Origin: an uncultured Pseudomonadales bacterium
Lineage (GTDB): Bacteria; Pseudomonadota; Gammaproteobacteria; Pseudomonadales; Pseudohongiellaceae
DNA: 38,443 nt
Assembly: GCA_905478195.1 (NCBI GenBank)
Contig: CAJQHM010000074.1
Span: 1-38,443, forward strand
Direction: 5' to 3'
The notes beneath the pieces were generated by a model that saw nothing but the letters and a program-made list of their open reading frames with translations, had not been told where the DNA came from and ran no database searches. This document shows positions 10,351-19,292 of the stretch, piece after piece; positions within the stretch are counted from its first letter, which is position 1, and every line of letters begins with the position of its first letter. The position numbers were made by a program, and so were the translations under genes.

Positions 10351-10861
10351 AAGTTTCGCGCCGATTATGATGAGCGGACTCATCGCTATCGGCTGCTTAA
10401 CTTCAGGCAACTCTATAGCTTTGGAGTCCGACAAAGAGCAGGAACTGATTTTCAGCGCTGACGGCGGCTCACATATGAGTATTGCGAATGGGATTCGCGT
10501 TCTCGAAATGTCAGATAACGTAAAGATAATTCAGGGGTCGATGGAAATTCGCGGCGATGCGGCAACTATCGAGTCCAGTGTTAGCAATAACGAAGTTAGC
10601 AAGATTACGGTAATTGGAAATCCTGTTTATTATGAACAACAACTTGATTCAAGCGACGCGCCTGTAAAAGGCTCCAGCAATACCATCACTTTTTACACAG
10701 ACGAAACCGATGGCTATTCGATTATTGAACTTGTTGGAGAGGCAGTTATTGAATCGCCCAGTTCCAACCTAAAGTGCAGCGCTATCATCTATATCGCTGA
10801 TTTGGATTTAATCCGCGAAGCACCGGGCCCATGCACCGGCGTATTTAGCTCAACGAATTAA
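10331..10861 (+). CDS. lptA: Periplasmic LPS-bridge protein LptA
   Basis: LptA polymerises into the periplasmic bridge that conducts LPS to the outer membrane. The product is 176 residues with a signal peptide ([20 protein letters not shown], cleavage probably near NSIA). The OstA/LptA core shows in [20 protein letters not shown]. An upstream in-frame ATG at 10295 exists, but the one at 10331 is preceded by AAGGG and starts the signal peptide properly. It overlaps the end of lptC, suggesting translational coupling, and is followed seven bases later by lptB. Confidence 0.9.
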   Translation: MNKRHSKSFAPIMMSGLIAIGCLTSGNSIALESDKEQELIFSADGGSHMSIANGIRVLEMSDNVKIIQGSMEIRGDAATIESSVSNNEVSKITVIGNPVYYEQQLDSSDAPVKGSSNTITFYTDETDGYSIIELVGEAVIESPSSNLKCSAIIYIADLDLIREAPGPCTGVFSSTN

Positions 10862-10868
10862 ATCGAAA

Positions 10869-11588
10869 ATGCTAGAAGCTCACAACCTTGCCAAGAGTTA
10901 TAAAAAAAGAGAGGTCGTACGCGACGTCTCAATTTCAGTTCAACAGGGTGAAATAGTAGGATTGTTGGGCCCTAATGGTGCCGGCAAAACCACCTGCTTC
11001 TATATGATAGTCGGGCTCGTCGCCGCTAACAAAGGCAAGGTTCTGCTAGGAAATGATGACATCACCGAAGCGCCCGTGCATCAGCGAGCAAGCCATGGCC
11101 TCGCCTATCTGCCCCAGGATTCTTCCATCTTTCGCACGCTCAGTGTTGAAGACAATATCCTGGCTATTCTAGAGACCCGCAACGACCTTAGCGGTGCCGA
11201 GAGACAAAGAAAGCTGGAGTCGCTTCTAGACGAATTTAATATACAACATATTCGACATAACAAAGGCATGAGCCTGTCGGGGGGTGAACGAAGACGAACA
11301 GAAATCGCACGAACACTTGCCACCGATCCAAAATTTATACTGTTAGATGAACCCTTCGCCGGTGTAGATCCGATTTCCGTTAGCGATATCAAACAAATTA
11401 TTCAACACTTGAAGCAGCGCAATATTGGCATTCTTCTCACCGATCACAATGTTCGAGAGACTCTGGATATTTGTGAAAAGGCTTACATCGTTAGTGAGGG
11501 ACAAGTTATTGCCGAGGGCAATGCCGAAGCAATTCTCTCAAATGAAAAAGTGAGAAAAGTATATCTAGGCGAACAGTTCAAGATATAG
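10869..11588 (+). CDS. lptB: LPS export ABC transporter ATP-binding protein LptB
   Basis: LptB is the cytoplasmic ATPase of LptB2FG, powering LPS extraction from the inner membrane. The 239 residues contain Walker [12 protein letters not shown]-loop LPQDSSIFR, signature LSGGERRR, Walker [14 protein letters not shown] and the H-loop [14 protein letters not shown]. The DHNVRETL sequence is particularly characteristic of LptB. lptF and lptG are, as usual, not part of this cluster. Confidence 0.97.
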   Translation: MLEAHNLAKSYKKREVVRDVSISVQQGEIVGLLGPNGAGKTTCFYMIVGLVAANKGKVLLGNDDITEAPVHQRASHGLAYLPQDSSIFRTLSVEDNILAILETRNDLSGAERQRKLESLLDEFNIQHIRHNKGMSLSGGERRRTEIARTLATDPKFILLDEPFAGVDPISVSDIKQIIQHLKQRNIGILLTDHNVRETLDICEKAYIVSEGQVIAEGNAEAILSNEKVRKVYLGEQFKI

Positions 11589-11697
11589 ATTACTTGGGGA
11601 GAAAGACCTCAAACCAGACTACGCAGCCTCCTCGAATTCCTACCCTAGTCGCCACAAAATTCTTGCCAAAAAGGCTATGCAATACAGGCATGAATCT

Positions 11698-11706
11698 TGC
11701 TATAAT
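11698..11706 (+). promoter_or_regulatory. Extended -10 promoter upstream of rpoN
   Basis: The 201-base gap between lptB and rpoN contains TGCTATAAT (11698-11706), a perfect extended -10 element, with only a weak -35 candidate about 17 bases before it (TGCAAT). Start of transcription would be near 11713, leaving a leader of about 77 bases. It suggests rpoN-ptsN-rapZ-ptsO can be transcribed apart from the lpt genes. Confidence 0.5.
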
Positions 11707-11789
11707 CGCGCAATCTACTGTGAATCACATGGTTCCAACATACTTATAATACTAATAATTTTCCAACTCGGTCATAAGATGTATTATTC

Positions 11790-13283
11790 ATGAAATTATC
11801 GCTTCAGCTCAAGCTAGGTCAGCAACTGACCATGACTCCTCAGCTGCAGCAAGCTATACGACTTCTGCAACTCTCAACCCTAGACCTTCAGCAAGAAATT
11901 CATCAGGCTCTAGAGTCCAACCCAATGTTGGAATTGATCGAGAATAGCGACGACGACGACAACCCCACCACTACCGACCTTAACGAACCTTCAGCGACCG
12001 ATACCAGCACCTCAACAAGAGACAATACCGAGCTGAATAGCGCCGATACCGACTGGCAGAACGAGATCCCCAATGATCTTGGCGTAGACACCCATTGGGA
12101 TGATATCTATCCCGGAACCTCATCCCAGTCGAATTCCTTCGATGGTGATTCATCAGACTTCGAATCACGCACCAGCGCCGAAGGCACTCTACAAGACCAT
12201 CTTCTGTGGCAGCTCAATCTGACTCATATATCCGAGAAAGATAATTCGATCGCACTCGCAATTATCGATGCTATCGATAGCAACGGCATGTTGACTGTGG
12301 ATTTGGATTCTATTCATAGTGGTTTCGACGAAGAGTCGGAAGTAGAACTGGATGAGATAGTCGCGGTTCTTCATCGCGTCCAACAATTTGACCCTATAGG
12401 AGTGGGCCATAGAGACCTGGCAGAGTGCCTTATGCTGCAACTCGCTCAGATCGAAAGCCCTGAACTGGAAAAAGCCGTACGCAACGCAAAGTTAGTAATC
12501 AGCGAACATATAGATCTACTCGGAAATCGAGATTATGCCCAGCTGATGCGACGCACAAAATTTAAGGAAGGTGAGCTTAGCGAAGCGATTACCATCATCG
12601 AAAGCTTAAACCCCAGACCAGGCGCCAGTATCTGTCCGCCGTCAACAAGTTACGTAGTACCCGATGTAATCGTGAGCAAAGACAGCTCATCAGGAAAGTG
12701 GAAGGTTGAACTAAATCCCGAGACGGCGCCAAAAATTCGAATCAATAGCGGCTATGCAGCACTCGTAAAACGTGCCGATACCAGCGACGATAACAATTAC
12801 TTGCGCGATAACTTGCAAGAGGCGAAATGGTTTATCAAGAGCCTGCAGAGCCGAAATGAGACTCTAATGAAAGTCTCCACACGAATTGTAGAGCATCAGA
12901 AAGGCTTTCTCGAGTATGGCGAAGAAGCAATGAAGCCGCTCGTGCTGCACGACATAGCCGAAGCCGTCAGCATGCATGAATCTACGATTTCCCGAGTCAC
13001 CACACAGAAATACATGCACACACCCAGAGGCATCTTCGAGCTCAAGTACTTTTTCTCAAGCCACGTATCCACCAAGGGCGGCGGAGAATGTTCGTCCACG
13101 GCGATTCGAGCTATCATTCGCAAGTTAGTCGCAGCAGAGAACACAAATAAGCCATTAAGCGACAGCAAGATTACCAATCTACTGGAAGAGAAAGGCATTA
13201 ATGTGGCTAGACGCACCATAGCAAAATACAGAGAATCACTCTCCATCCCTCCCTCCAATGAACGAAAGCGATTGGCGGGTTAG
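11790..13283 (+). CDS. rpoN: RNA polymerase sigma-54 factor
   Basis: RpoN directs polymerase to -24/-12 promoters and requires NtrC-type activators. The 497-residue product has the Gln/Leu-rich region I ([20 protein letters not shown]), an acidic linker (about 50-110, with DDDD), the core-binding and HTH regions, and the RpoN box [10 protein letters not shown] near the C-terminus (about 474-483). All regions look intact. The same window encodes an NtrC-type activator (CbrB-like) and a -24/-12 promoter at 38267-38280 that this sigma factor would serve. In E. coli and Pseudomonas hpf follows rpoN; here ptsN follows after 66 bases. Confidence 0.97.
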   Translation: MKLSLQLKLGQQLTMTPQLQQAIRLLQLSTLDLQQEIHQALESNPMLELIENSDDDDNPTTTDLNEPSATDTSTSTRDNTELNSADTDWQNEIPNDLGVDTHWDDIYPGTSSQSNSFDGDSSDFESRTSAEGTLQDHLLWQLNLTHISEKDNSIALAIIDAIDSNGMLTVDLDSIHSGFDEESEVELDEIVAVLHRVQQFDPIGVGHRDLAECLMLQLAQIESPELEKAVRNAKLVISEHIDLLGNRDYAQLMRRTKFKEGELSEAITIIESLNPRPGASICPPSTSYVVPDVIVSKDSSSGKWKVELNPETAPKIRINSGYAALVKRADTSDDNNYLRDNLQEAKWFIKSLQSRNETLMKVSTRIVEHQKGFLEYGEEAMKPLVLHDIAEAVSMHESTISRVTTQKYMHTPRGIFELKYFFSSHVSTKGGGECSSTAIRAIIRKLVAAENTNKPLSDSKITNLLEEKGINVARRTIAKYRESLSIPPSNERKRLAG

Positions 13284-13349
13284 AAATAGGTCTCAGATTA
13301 AATTTCAAAACCAAGTCATTAACCACACGGAATCAGAGAAAGCACAGCA

Positions 13350-13799
13350 ATGCAATTGGAAGACATACTCAGCCCCGAACGCTGCCACTGCAGAATAGAC
13401 GGTATTAGCAAGAAGAGAATTTTAAGCAAGATAAGCGAAATCGTCTCAGAAAACATCGATTCATTGGAAGCGCCCGACGTATTCGAAGCCTTAATGGCTC
13501 GCGAACAACTCGGAACCACAGGGCTAGGGAATGGAATTGCTATTCCCCACTGCCGCCTCGCTCCCTGTGAAAATATTATAGGCGCCTTGATCACTCTTAA
13601 GCAGCCCATAGATTTCGACTCGCTGGATGGCAAACCGGTGGACATACTGTTTGTCCTGCTAGTTCCCCATGAGGAACACGACGAACACGTTAGAACCCTA
13701 GCTGAGCTAGCCGCCTTGTTCAATGACGAGGATTTTTGCTACACGATTCGACATACACTCGATAGCGAAGACTTATACAACATCGCCATCACCTACTAA
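13350..13799 (+). CDS. ptsN: Nitrogen PTS EIIA component (EIIANtr)
   Basis: PtsN is the terminal phosphoacceptor of the nitrogen phosphotransferase system and regulates K+ transport and other processes by protein contacts. The 149-residue protein has the EIIA fold with phosphorylatable His67 in GNGIAIPHCRL and the conserved FVLLVPHEEHDEHV region. Upstream partners PtsP (EINtr) are not here; NPr is two genes downstream. It lies directly between rpoN and rapZ, with hpf missing from the usual position. Confidence 0.94.
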   Translation: MQLEDILSPERCHCRIDGISKKRILSKISEIVSENIDSLEAPDVFEALMAREQLGTTGLGNGIAIPHCRLAPCENIIGALITLKQPIDFDSLDGKPVDILFVLLVPHEEHDEHVRTLAELAALFNDEDFCYTIRHTLDSEDLYNIAITY

Positions 13800-13819
13800 G
13801 CCAAACCGGGTTGAGCGCA

Positions 13820-14674
13820 ATGAAGCTAACTATTATCAGTGGTAGATCGGGCTCTGGAAAAAGTACCGTACTTCATGTTCTGGAGGATCGCGGCTACTAT
13901 TGTATCGACAACCTGCCAGCGAGCTTACTGCCGGCGCTTGCTGATCGCATAAGTGAAGAAGATTCCAACCTTCCCAATATCGCAGTTAGTATCGATGCCC
14001 GCAATATTTCCGCTGACCTGCAGCAAGCCCCTGCTATTATCGGCGAATTACAGACTAGAGCACTGCCTACCGAGATACTATTTCTCGACGCTAACAGTCA
14101 GACACTACTAAAACGATTCAGCGAGAGTCGCCGAAAACACCCATTGACCACCGAGACCATCGATCTACGTGAAGCTATCGATATCGAATCAGAACTACTC
14201 GAATCGATTTCAATGATGGCCAATCTGGTAATCGATACTAGCAATATGTCGCTTCACCAGCTACGAGACCTGGTAAAAACCAGACTCGTGGAGCGAAGTG
14301 AAACCAGCATGGCTCTTCTCTTCCAATCCTTCGGCTTTAAAAACGGAGTGCCGGTAGATGCGGATCTGGTGTATGACGTGCGCTGCCTACCCAATCCATA
14401 CTGGGACACAGCCCTTCGATCACTAACAGGACAGCACAGCGAAGTAGTGCAATTTCTAGACTCTCAAGATGAAGTTCAGGGTATGTATAATGATATAAAA
14501 GACTATCTTGAGAAATGGCTACCAAGATACGAAAGCAATAACCGCAGCTATATTACAGTTGCGGTAGGCTGCACTGGCGGCCAGCACCGCTCCGTATACA
14601 TTGGCGAGAAACTGGGCAAGTTTTTCACACCTAAAATCAATAATGTACAGATACGCCATCGCGATCTCGGTTAG
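13820..14674 (+). CDS. rapZ: RNase adapter / nucleotide-binding protein RapZ
   Basis: RapZ (YvcJ family) in E. coli binds GlmZ/GlmY small RNAs and presents GlmZ to RNase E, controlling glucosamine-6-phosphate synthase. From the ATG at 13820 the protein has 284 residues, the E. coli length; a TTG at 13811 would add three. Walker A is GRSGSGKST (residues 8-16), followed by the family motif YYCIDNLPASLLP. The C-terminal RNA-binding domain is recognised by FGFKNGVPVDADLVYDVR and GCTGGQHRSVYIGEKL, with the terminal IRHRDL. No glmY/glmZ-like RNA is visible here. Confidence 0.94.
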   Translation: MKLTIISGRSGSGKSTVLHVLEDRGYYCIDNLPASLLPALADRISEEDSNLPNIAVSIDARNISADLQQAPAIIGELQTRALPTEILFLDANSQTLLKRFSESRRKHPLTTETIDLREAIDIESELLESISMMANLVIDTSNMSLHQLRDLVKTRLVERSETSMALLFQSFGFKNGVPVDADLVYDVRCLPNPYWDTALRSLTGQHSEVVQFLDSQDEVQGMYNDIKDYLEKWLPRYESNNRSYITVAVGCTGGQHRSVYIGEKLGKFFTPKINNVQIRHRDLG

Positions 14675-14733
14675 AATCTCAAACGACAGCGCCAGTTAGA
14701 GATACAGCCATTTAAACTCAATCAGAACAACGT

Positions 14734-15000
14734 ATGTTAAAAGCGACTACTACAATCATTAATAAGGCTGGGCTTCATGCCCGCGCGGCAGCCAAGTTGG
14801 TCGAACTAACCGGCGGACTCGAGAGCGCAATTCAGATAGGGCATGACAAGATGGTCGACGGCAAGAGCATCCTCTCACTGATGATGCTTGCCGCCGTCCA
14901 AGGCACCGAGATTTCTATCGAAGTCGATGGCGCCGACGAGGAACGAGCTATGTCTGCAGTTCTCAAACTCATCGAGAACAGATTCGACGAAGCCGAATAA
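14734..15000 (+). CDS. ptsO: Phosphocarrier protein NPr of the nitrogen PTS
   Basis: An 88-residue HPr-family protein. His15 in NKAGLHARAAAKL is the phosphorylation site and GKSILSLMMLAA is the second conserved segment. It passes phosphate from PtsP to PtsN (13350-13799). Its position at the end of rpoN-ptsN-rapZ identifies it as NPr rather than carbohydrate HPr. Downstream, a short inverted repeat GGTTTT-GGT-AAAACC at 15006-15020 lacks a T tract and is not called a terminator. Confidence 0.93.
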   Translation: MLKATTTIINKAGLHARAAAKLVELTGGLESAIQIGHDKMVDGKSILSLMMLAAVQGTEISIEVDGADEERAMSAVLKLIENRFDEAE

Positions 15001-15215
15001 CTAGCCGGTTTTGGTAAAACCTTCTGCCTACAGGGCACAGAAAAGCCTAGCCCGGGTAATTCTGCTAAACTTGTTTGAGTTCTCTTGGCTCGCTTTTGAC
15101 TGTAGAATTGCGCAAACTCGCGCCGGCACTAGCCTAGCAAGCCAATAAAACTCGCCTACTAACCAAATGCACACAGGCAGCCAGCCTCATACTGAGCATA
15201 GGGCCAAGCACTACA

Positions 15216-16574
15216 ATGTCTCAATCCAAAGAACTTCAATCTCAAGAAACACTCGCACTTGAACTCAATCAAGCGCTGGACAGTGGTTCGCTGTATGAGG
15301 TTCGGCAACTACTAAAATCACTGCCTAGCGCAGGCATAGCTCACCTTCTCGAATCCTCTCCACCAAAGACTCGTAATGTCCTCTGGCAGCTAATCGACAA
15401 GGACGCAGAGGGCGAGGTTCTGCAAGACCTTAATGAAGATCTGCAATACGAAATTCTTAGTGAACTAGACGCCCAGCAGGTTGTAGAGCTGACCGAGGGC
15501 CTCGAAACTGATGATCTGGCCGACATTCTTCAGCAGCTACCAGATCAGGTGGCCTTCGAAGTACTTCGGGCTATGGATGAGCAAGACCGGCAACGCGTGG
15601 AGTCAATCCTATCCTTCGATGAGGACACCGCCGGCGGCTTGATGAATACGGACACCATCACCGTGCGCCCGACTCACACTCTGGAACTCGTGCTGCGTTA
15701 TCTGAGGCGCCATGAGAGCATTCCAGAAATGACGGACAATATTCTCGTCGTAAACCGTGCAGACAAGTTTTTGGGCATACTGCCACTACGACAGATTCTG
15801 GTCTCTGACCCGAATATGACTGTTAGAGATATAATGCGCGAAGACATCGACGCGATTCCAGTTGGCATGGAAGCGACCCAAGTTGCACAGCTATTCAAAC
15901 AGCACGACTGGGTGTCAGCACCCGTTGTAGATTCTGACGGCAAACTCGTAGGCCGCATCACCATCGACGATGTGGTTGATGTGATCGAGGACAACGCTGA
16001 ACACTCGTTGATGAGCATGGCCGGCCTCGACGAAGAGGACGACAGCTTCGCCCCCATCCTGAAAACGGCAAGACGACGGGCTCTATGGCTAGGCGTAAAT
16101 CTAATGACGGCGGTATTCGCGTCAGGTGTAATCTACCTGTTTCAGGACACGTTGGATCAGGTTGTCTATCTAGCGGTGCTCATGCCCATCGTTGCCAACA
16201 TGGGTGGCGTAGCAGGCACACAGACCCTCACCCTGGTAATTCGAAGCCTGGCCTTGGGACATATCAGTGCCTCCAATAGCCGCTGGCTATTGATCAGAGA
16301 GCTGGGCGTGGCAGGATTGAACGGTGTCGCCTGGGCAATTGTTATCGCGACAATCACCTTCGCATGGTACGGTGATTTCCCACTAAGCCTGGTGATTGGA
16401 GCGGCGATGCTGATTAATCTGGTTGTCGCCGCCCTCGCCGGCGCCTATTTGCCCTTATTCCTCAACCGCATCAAGATCGACCCCGCGCTTGCCGGTTCGG
16501 TCGCGCTAACCACCGTCACCGACTCTATTGGCTTCTTCGTCTTTCTCGGACTGGCCCAGTTGTTCTACCTATGA
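15216..16574 (+). CDS. mgtE: Magnesium transporter MgtE
   Basis: MgtE is a dimeric Mg2+ channel gated by its cytoplasmic domains. The 452-residue protein has the expected order: superhelical N domain (about 15-135, with AQQVVELTEGLETDDLADIL), two CBS domains (about 140-260; SFDEDTAGGLMNTD marks the boundary), a connecting helix and five membrane helices (about 285-450). The conserved PIVANMGGVAGTQTLTL and the terminal DSIGFFVFLGLA are present; the aspartate in TDSIGFF is the pore Mg2+ site. The 215-base upstream gap shows no recognisable Mg2+ riboswitch. The stop overlaps darP by four bases (ATGA). Confidence 0.96.
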   Translation: MSQSKELQSQETLALELNQALDSGSLYEVRQLLKSLPSAGIAHLLESSPPKTRNVLWQLIDKDAEGEVLQDLNEDLQYEILSELDAQQVVELTEGLETDDLADILQQLPDQVAFEVLRAMDEQDRQRVESILSFDEDTAGGLMNTDTITVRPTHTLELVLRYLRRHESIPEMTDNILVVNRADKFLGILPLRQILVSDPNMTVRDIMREDIDAIPVGMEATQVAQLFKQHDWVSAPVVDSDGKLVGRITIDDVVDVIEDNAEHSLMSMAGLDEEDDSFAPILKTARRRALWLGVNLMTAVFASGVIYLFQDTLDQVVYLAVLMPIVANMGGVAGTQTLTLVIRSLALGHISASNSRWLLIRELGVAGLNGVAWAIVIATITFAWYGDFPLSLVIGAAMLINLVVAALAGAYLPLFLNRIKIDPALAGSVALTTVTDSIGFFVFLGLAQLFYL

Positions 16575-17089
16575 GCACCATGGACTTCAAACCAGAATCA
16601 GATACCGAGCCAGAACTGCCTAGCAAGACGCGACTCAAGCAGGAGGCGATCGAGTTGCAGCAACTTGGGAAGCATCTCACCACCCTCGGCTCTGCAGTCT
16701 TGAGGAAATTACCGGTTACCGAGATTCTTATATCTGCCATCGAAGAATTTAATCGACTACCCAACAGTCATGGCGCACAACGACGCCAACTTCAATTCAT
16801 AGGTCGATTAATGCGCGATCTCGACTATGCCGCAGTGATGAAAGCCATTAACGATCTGGAAACGGGTCATCTGCGCAAACAAAAGAAGCCATCTGTCGCA
16901 AAAGTACTATGTGAGCGCATATTAGAATCCGGCGACTCGGAAATAAACGCGATACTGGCGCAATACCCTCAGCTAGAAAGACAAACGATGCGCCAGTTCT
17001 ATCGCGAGTACCAACGCAGTGACGAGGCCGGGCGTGGTAAGTTCGAGAGTAAATTGCGAAACTACCTGCAACAACAAATCAATGGCTAA
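16571..17089 (+). CDS. darP: Ribosome-associated assembly protein DarP (YjgA, DUF615)
   Basis: YjgA/DarP binds late 50S assembly intermediates in E. coli. The 172-residue product shows the DUF615 pattern: SKTRLKQEAIELQQLGKHL, the IRRLP-like RKLPVTEILISAIEEFNRL, and HGAQRRQLQFIGRLMRDLD, followed by a charged C-terminus. The start codon overlaps the mgtE stop in ATGA, so translation is probably coupled. In Pseudomonas this gene is elsewhere, near the tldD/pmbA genes. Confidence 0.9.
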   Translation: MSTMDFKPESDTEPELPSKTRLKQEAIELQQLGKHLTTLGSAVLRKLPVTEILISAIEEFNRLPNSHGAQRRQLQFIGRLMRDLDYAAVMKAINDLETGHLRKQKKPSVAKVLCERILESGDSEINAILAQYPQLERQTMRQFYREYQRSDEAGRGKFESKLRNYLQQQING

Positions 17090-17226
17090 CAGCCCCCCAG
17101 ATTAGCCCATGCAAGCCCCTTGTTAGCGAGCTATAGGCGCTCCTATACGGTACCCTCATTAGGTGATAAACTCGTTGCAAATTAGTAGGCTACGCCGCTA
17201 AATCCAGCGCTTCGATTCCTACTCAC

Positions 17227-17244
17227 AACAATAATAAGAAGAGG
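17227..17244 (+). promoter_or_regulatory. A-R-N triplet run overlapping the symporter ribosome-binding site (putative Hfq/Crc site)
   Basis: The bases AACAATAATAAGAAGAGG are six consecutive A-R-N triplets (AAC AAT AAT AAG AAG AGG) and contain three overlapping perfect AANAANAA motifs (17227-17234, 17230-17237, 17233-17240). The last triplet is part of the Shine-Dalgarno for the ATG at 17251. In Pseudomonas, Hfq with Crc binds such A-rich motifs at the start of mRNAs for uptake and catabolic genes to block translation. That it acts so here is inference, supported by the CrcZ-like element at the right end of the window. Confidence 0.6.
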
Positions 17245-17250
17245 ATGCCC

Positions 17251-17547
17251 ATGTCTGACTCCAGCGCCAATTCCTACTGGAAGGCAAATATTCGATTAGT
17301 TCTTTCACTTCTCTTTGTATGGTTCTTCATATCTTTCGGTTGTGGAATTCTTTTCGTCGACGCCCTCGACACGATTCGCTTTGGTGGATTCAAACTCGGC
17401 TTCTGGATCGCCCAGCAAGGGTCGATCTTCGTCTTCGTGGCGCTGATCATTATTTACATTCGAGCGATGGACAAGCTAGACGACAAATACAACCTTGACT
17501 CCTCCAGCGAGAAAGACTCGGCAGCATCGCAGGAGAGTTCAAAATGA
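17251..17547 (+). CDS. Small subunit of sodium/substrate symporter (DUF4212)
   Basis: The 98-residue product has two membrane helices (about 12-34 with VLSLLFVWFFISFGCGILFV, and about 50-72 with GSIFVFVALIIIYIRAMD) and a charged Ser-rich tail. It matches the DUF4212 proteins that are always found directly upstream of an SSS-family permease and annotated as its small subunit. Two in-frame ATGs exist: 17245 and 17251. The second is preferred because GAGG lies six bases upstream of it, whereas it abuts the first. The stop overlaps the permease start (ATGA at 17544), so the two are probably translated together. An inverted repeat TATAGG-CGCT-CCTATA lies upstream at 17132-17147. Confidence 0.88.
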   Translation: MSDSSANSYWKANIRLVLSLLFVWFFISFGCGILFVDALDTIRFGGFKLGFWIAQQGSIFVFVALIIIYIRAMDKLDDKYNLDSSSEKDSAASQESSK

Positions 17548-19232
17548 GCGTACAAATTTGGACCTATCTTTTTGTCGCCCTTTCCTTCAGCCTTTACATC
17601 GGTATCGCGATCTGGTCTCGCGCCGGGTCAACTAAGGAATTCTATGTCGCCGGAGGCGGTGTACCACCATTGGCGAACGGTATGGCAACGGCTGCAGACT
17701 GGATGTCCGCCGCTTCATTTATCTCCATGGCTGGTCTCATCTCTTTTCTGGGCCGCGACGGAACCTTCTATCTTATGGGCTGGACCGGCGGCTACGTGCT
17801 GCTCGCCCTTCTGCTTGCACCCTATCTAAGAAAATTTGGAAAGTTTACGGTGCCGGACTTTATCGGTGACCGCTACTACTCTCAAACTGCCAGACTAATA
17901 GCCGTGTTCTGCGCGATCTCTGTCTCCTTCGTCTATGTATGCGGTCAGATGCAGGGCGCAGGCATCGTATTCTCTCGATTCCTCGAAGTGGATTTTACCA
18001 CCGGCGTGCTCATCGGTATGGCGATCGTTTTCTTCTATGCCGTGCTAGGTGGTATGAAAGGCATTACCTACACACAGGTAGCACAATACTGCGTGCTTAT
18101 CTTCGCCTTCATGGTACCGGCGATATTCATCTCAATTATGATGACCGATCAACCCATTCCACAGATCGGGTTCGGCTCTGAATTGACAGAGGCTTATGGC
18201 GGTGGCTATCTGCTGGACAGGTTGGATGGACTTAGCGAGCAGCTAGGCTTCGCGACCTACACCGAGGGTCAGCGCAGCACTCAAGACGTGTTTTTTATTA
18301 CCGCGGCACTGATGTTTGGTACTGCCGGACTGCCCCACGTCATTATTCGCTTCTTCACCGTTCCCAATGTTAGAGACGCGCGTAAGTCCGCAGGTTATGC
18401 CCTGGTGTTTATCGCTATTCTCTATACGACTGCTCCCGCTGTTGCAGCCTTCGCTCGCACTAACCTCATCAATACGGTCAGCAACGCAGAATACGAAATG
18501 GTTCCGGAATGGTTCAGCAAATGGGAGAACACCGGACTGATCACCTTCGACGACAAGAACAACGACGGCATCATTCAATATGTGGGCGATCCAGCGACTA
18601 ATGAATTAAATGTAAATAGAGACATCATGGTGTTGGCTAATCCCGAGATTGCGGAATTGCCTAACTGGGTGGTGGCCCTTGTGGTTGCAGGAGCCCTCGC
18701 CGCTGCGCTGTCCACGGCTGCCGGTCTGCTGTTGGTCATCTCGACCTCGGTAGCTCATGACATGATGAAACGGACATTCATGCCAAATATATCGGAGAAG
18801 CAGGAGCTCGCCTACGCGCGAATTTCGATCTTCGTCGCGGTGCTGATATCGGGTTACTACGGGATCAATGCGCCTGCCTATGTGGCACAGGTGGTCGCCT
18901 TTGCATTCGGATTAGCCGCTGCGTCTTTCTTTCCGGCCATAGTACTCGGTATTTTTCAGAAGCGTATGAACAAAGAAGGCGCCATTGCCGGAATGATCGT
19001 CGGCTTTACATTCACTGCGGCCTATATTATCTACTTCAAGATTATCAACCCGGCGGCTGACACTGCAGACAACTGGTTGTTTGGAATTTCACCGGAGGGA
19101 ATTGGTTCTCTTGGCACAGTGGCGAACCTGCTTGTAGCTCTGGCTGTAGCAAAATTCACACCGGAACCCCCAGCTGAGGTGCAAGAGATCGTCGAGAATA
19201 TTCGCCTACCAGGCGAGGCCATCCCTCGCTAA
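17544..19232 (+). CDS. Sodium:solute symporter (SSS family, acetate-permease-like large subunit)
   Basis: A 562-residue permease of the SSS/SLC5 family, of the type paired with DUF4212 subunits and distantly similar to acetate permease ActP. Visible family features are the N-terminal SxxEFYVAGGG region (STKEFYVAGGGVPP), TAADWMSAASFISMAG, the GLPHVIIRFFTVPN signature and AALSTAAGLLLVISTSVAHD. About thirteen membrane helices are expected. A periplasmic insertion around residues 318-360 holds DDKNNDGIIQYVGDP, a D-x-N-x-D-G acidic stretch that could bind calcium. The transported substrate cannot be told from sequence; a short carboxylate is a reasonable guess by family. Confidence 0.9.
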   Translation: MSVQIWTYLFVALSFSLYIGIAIWSRAGSTKEFYVAGGGVPPLANGMATAADWMSAASFISMAGLISFLGRDGTFYLMGWTGGYVLLALLLAPYLRKFGKFTVPDFIGDRYYSQTARLIAVFCAISVSFVYVCGQMQGAGIVFSRFLEVDFTTGVLIGMAIVFFYAVLGGMKGITYTQVAQYCVLIFAFMVPAIFISIMMTDQPIPQIGFGSELTEAYGGGYLLDRLDGLSEQLGFATYTEGQRSTQDVFFITAALMFGTAGLPHVIIRFFTVPNVRDARKSAGYALVFIAILYTTAPAVAAFARTNLINTVSNAEYEMVPEWFSKWENTGLITFDDKNNDGIIQYVGDPATNELNVNRDIMVLANPEIAELPNWVVALVVAGALAAALSTAAGLLLVISTSVAHDMMKRTFMPNISEKQELAYARISIFVAVLISGYYGINAPAYVAQVVAFAFGLAAASFFPAIVLGIFQKRMNKEGAIAGMIVGFTFTAAYIIYFKIINPAADTADNWLFGISPEGIGSLGTVANLLVALAVAKFTPEPPAEVQEIVENIRLPGEAIPR

Positions 19233-19242
19233 CAAGCCTTTC

Positions 19243-19271
19243 GAGATACCCCAGTGCGCTGCGGGTATCTC
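19243..19271. terminator. Inverted repeat between convergent symporter genes
   Basis: GAGATACCC (19243-19251) and GGGTATCTC (19263-19271) form a perfect nine-base-pair stem with an 11-base loop. It lies 10 bases after the SSS permease stop and 22 bases before the stop of the convergent AGCS gene. It lacks a clear T tract, so it may be a weak or Rho-assisted terminator serving either strand. Confidence 0.5.
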
Positions 19272-19292
19272 CTCTCTAATAAGGACTAAGCT

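Noticed and set aside
15001-15215. Mg2+ riboswitch upstream of mgtE
   Set aside because: I could not find the conserved helices of an M-box or an mgtA-type leader; only a weak GGTTTT/AAAACC hairpin is present.
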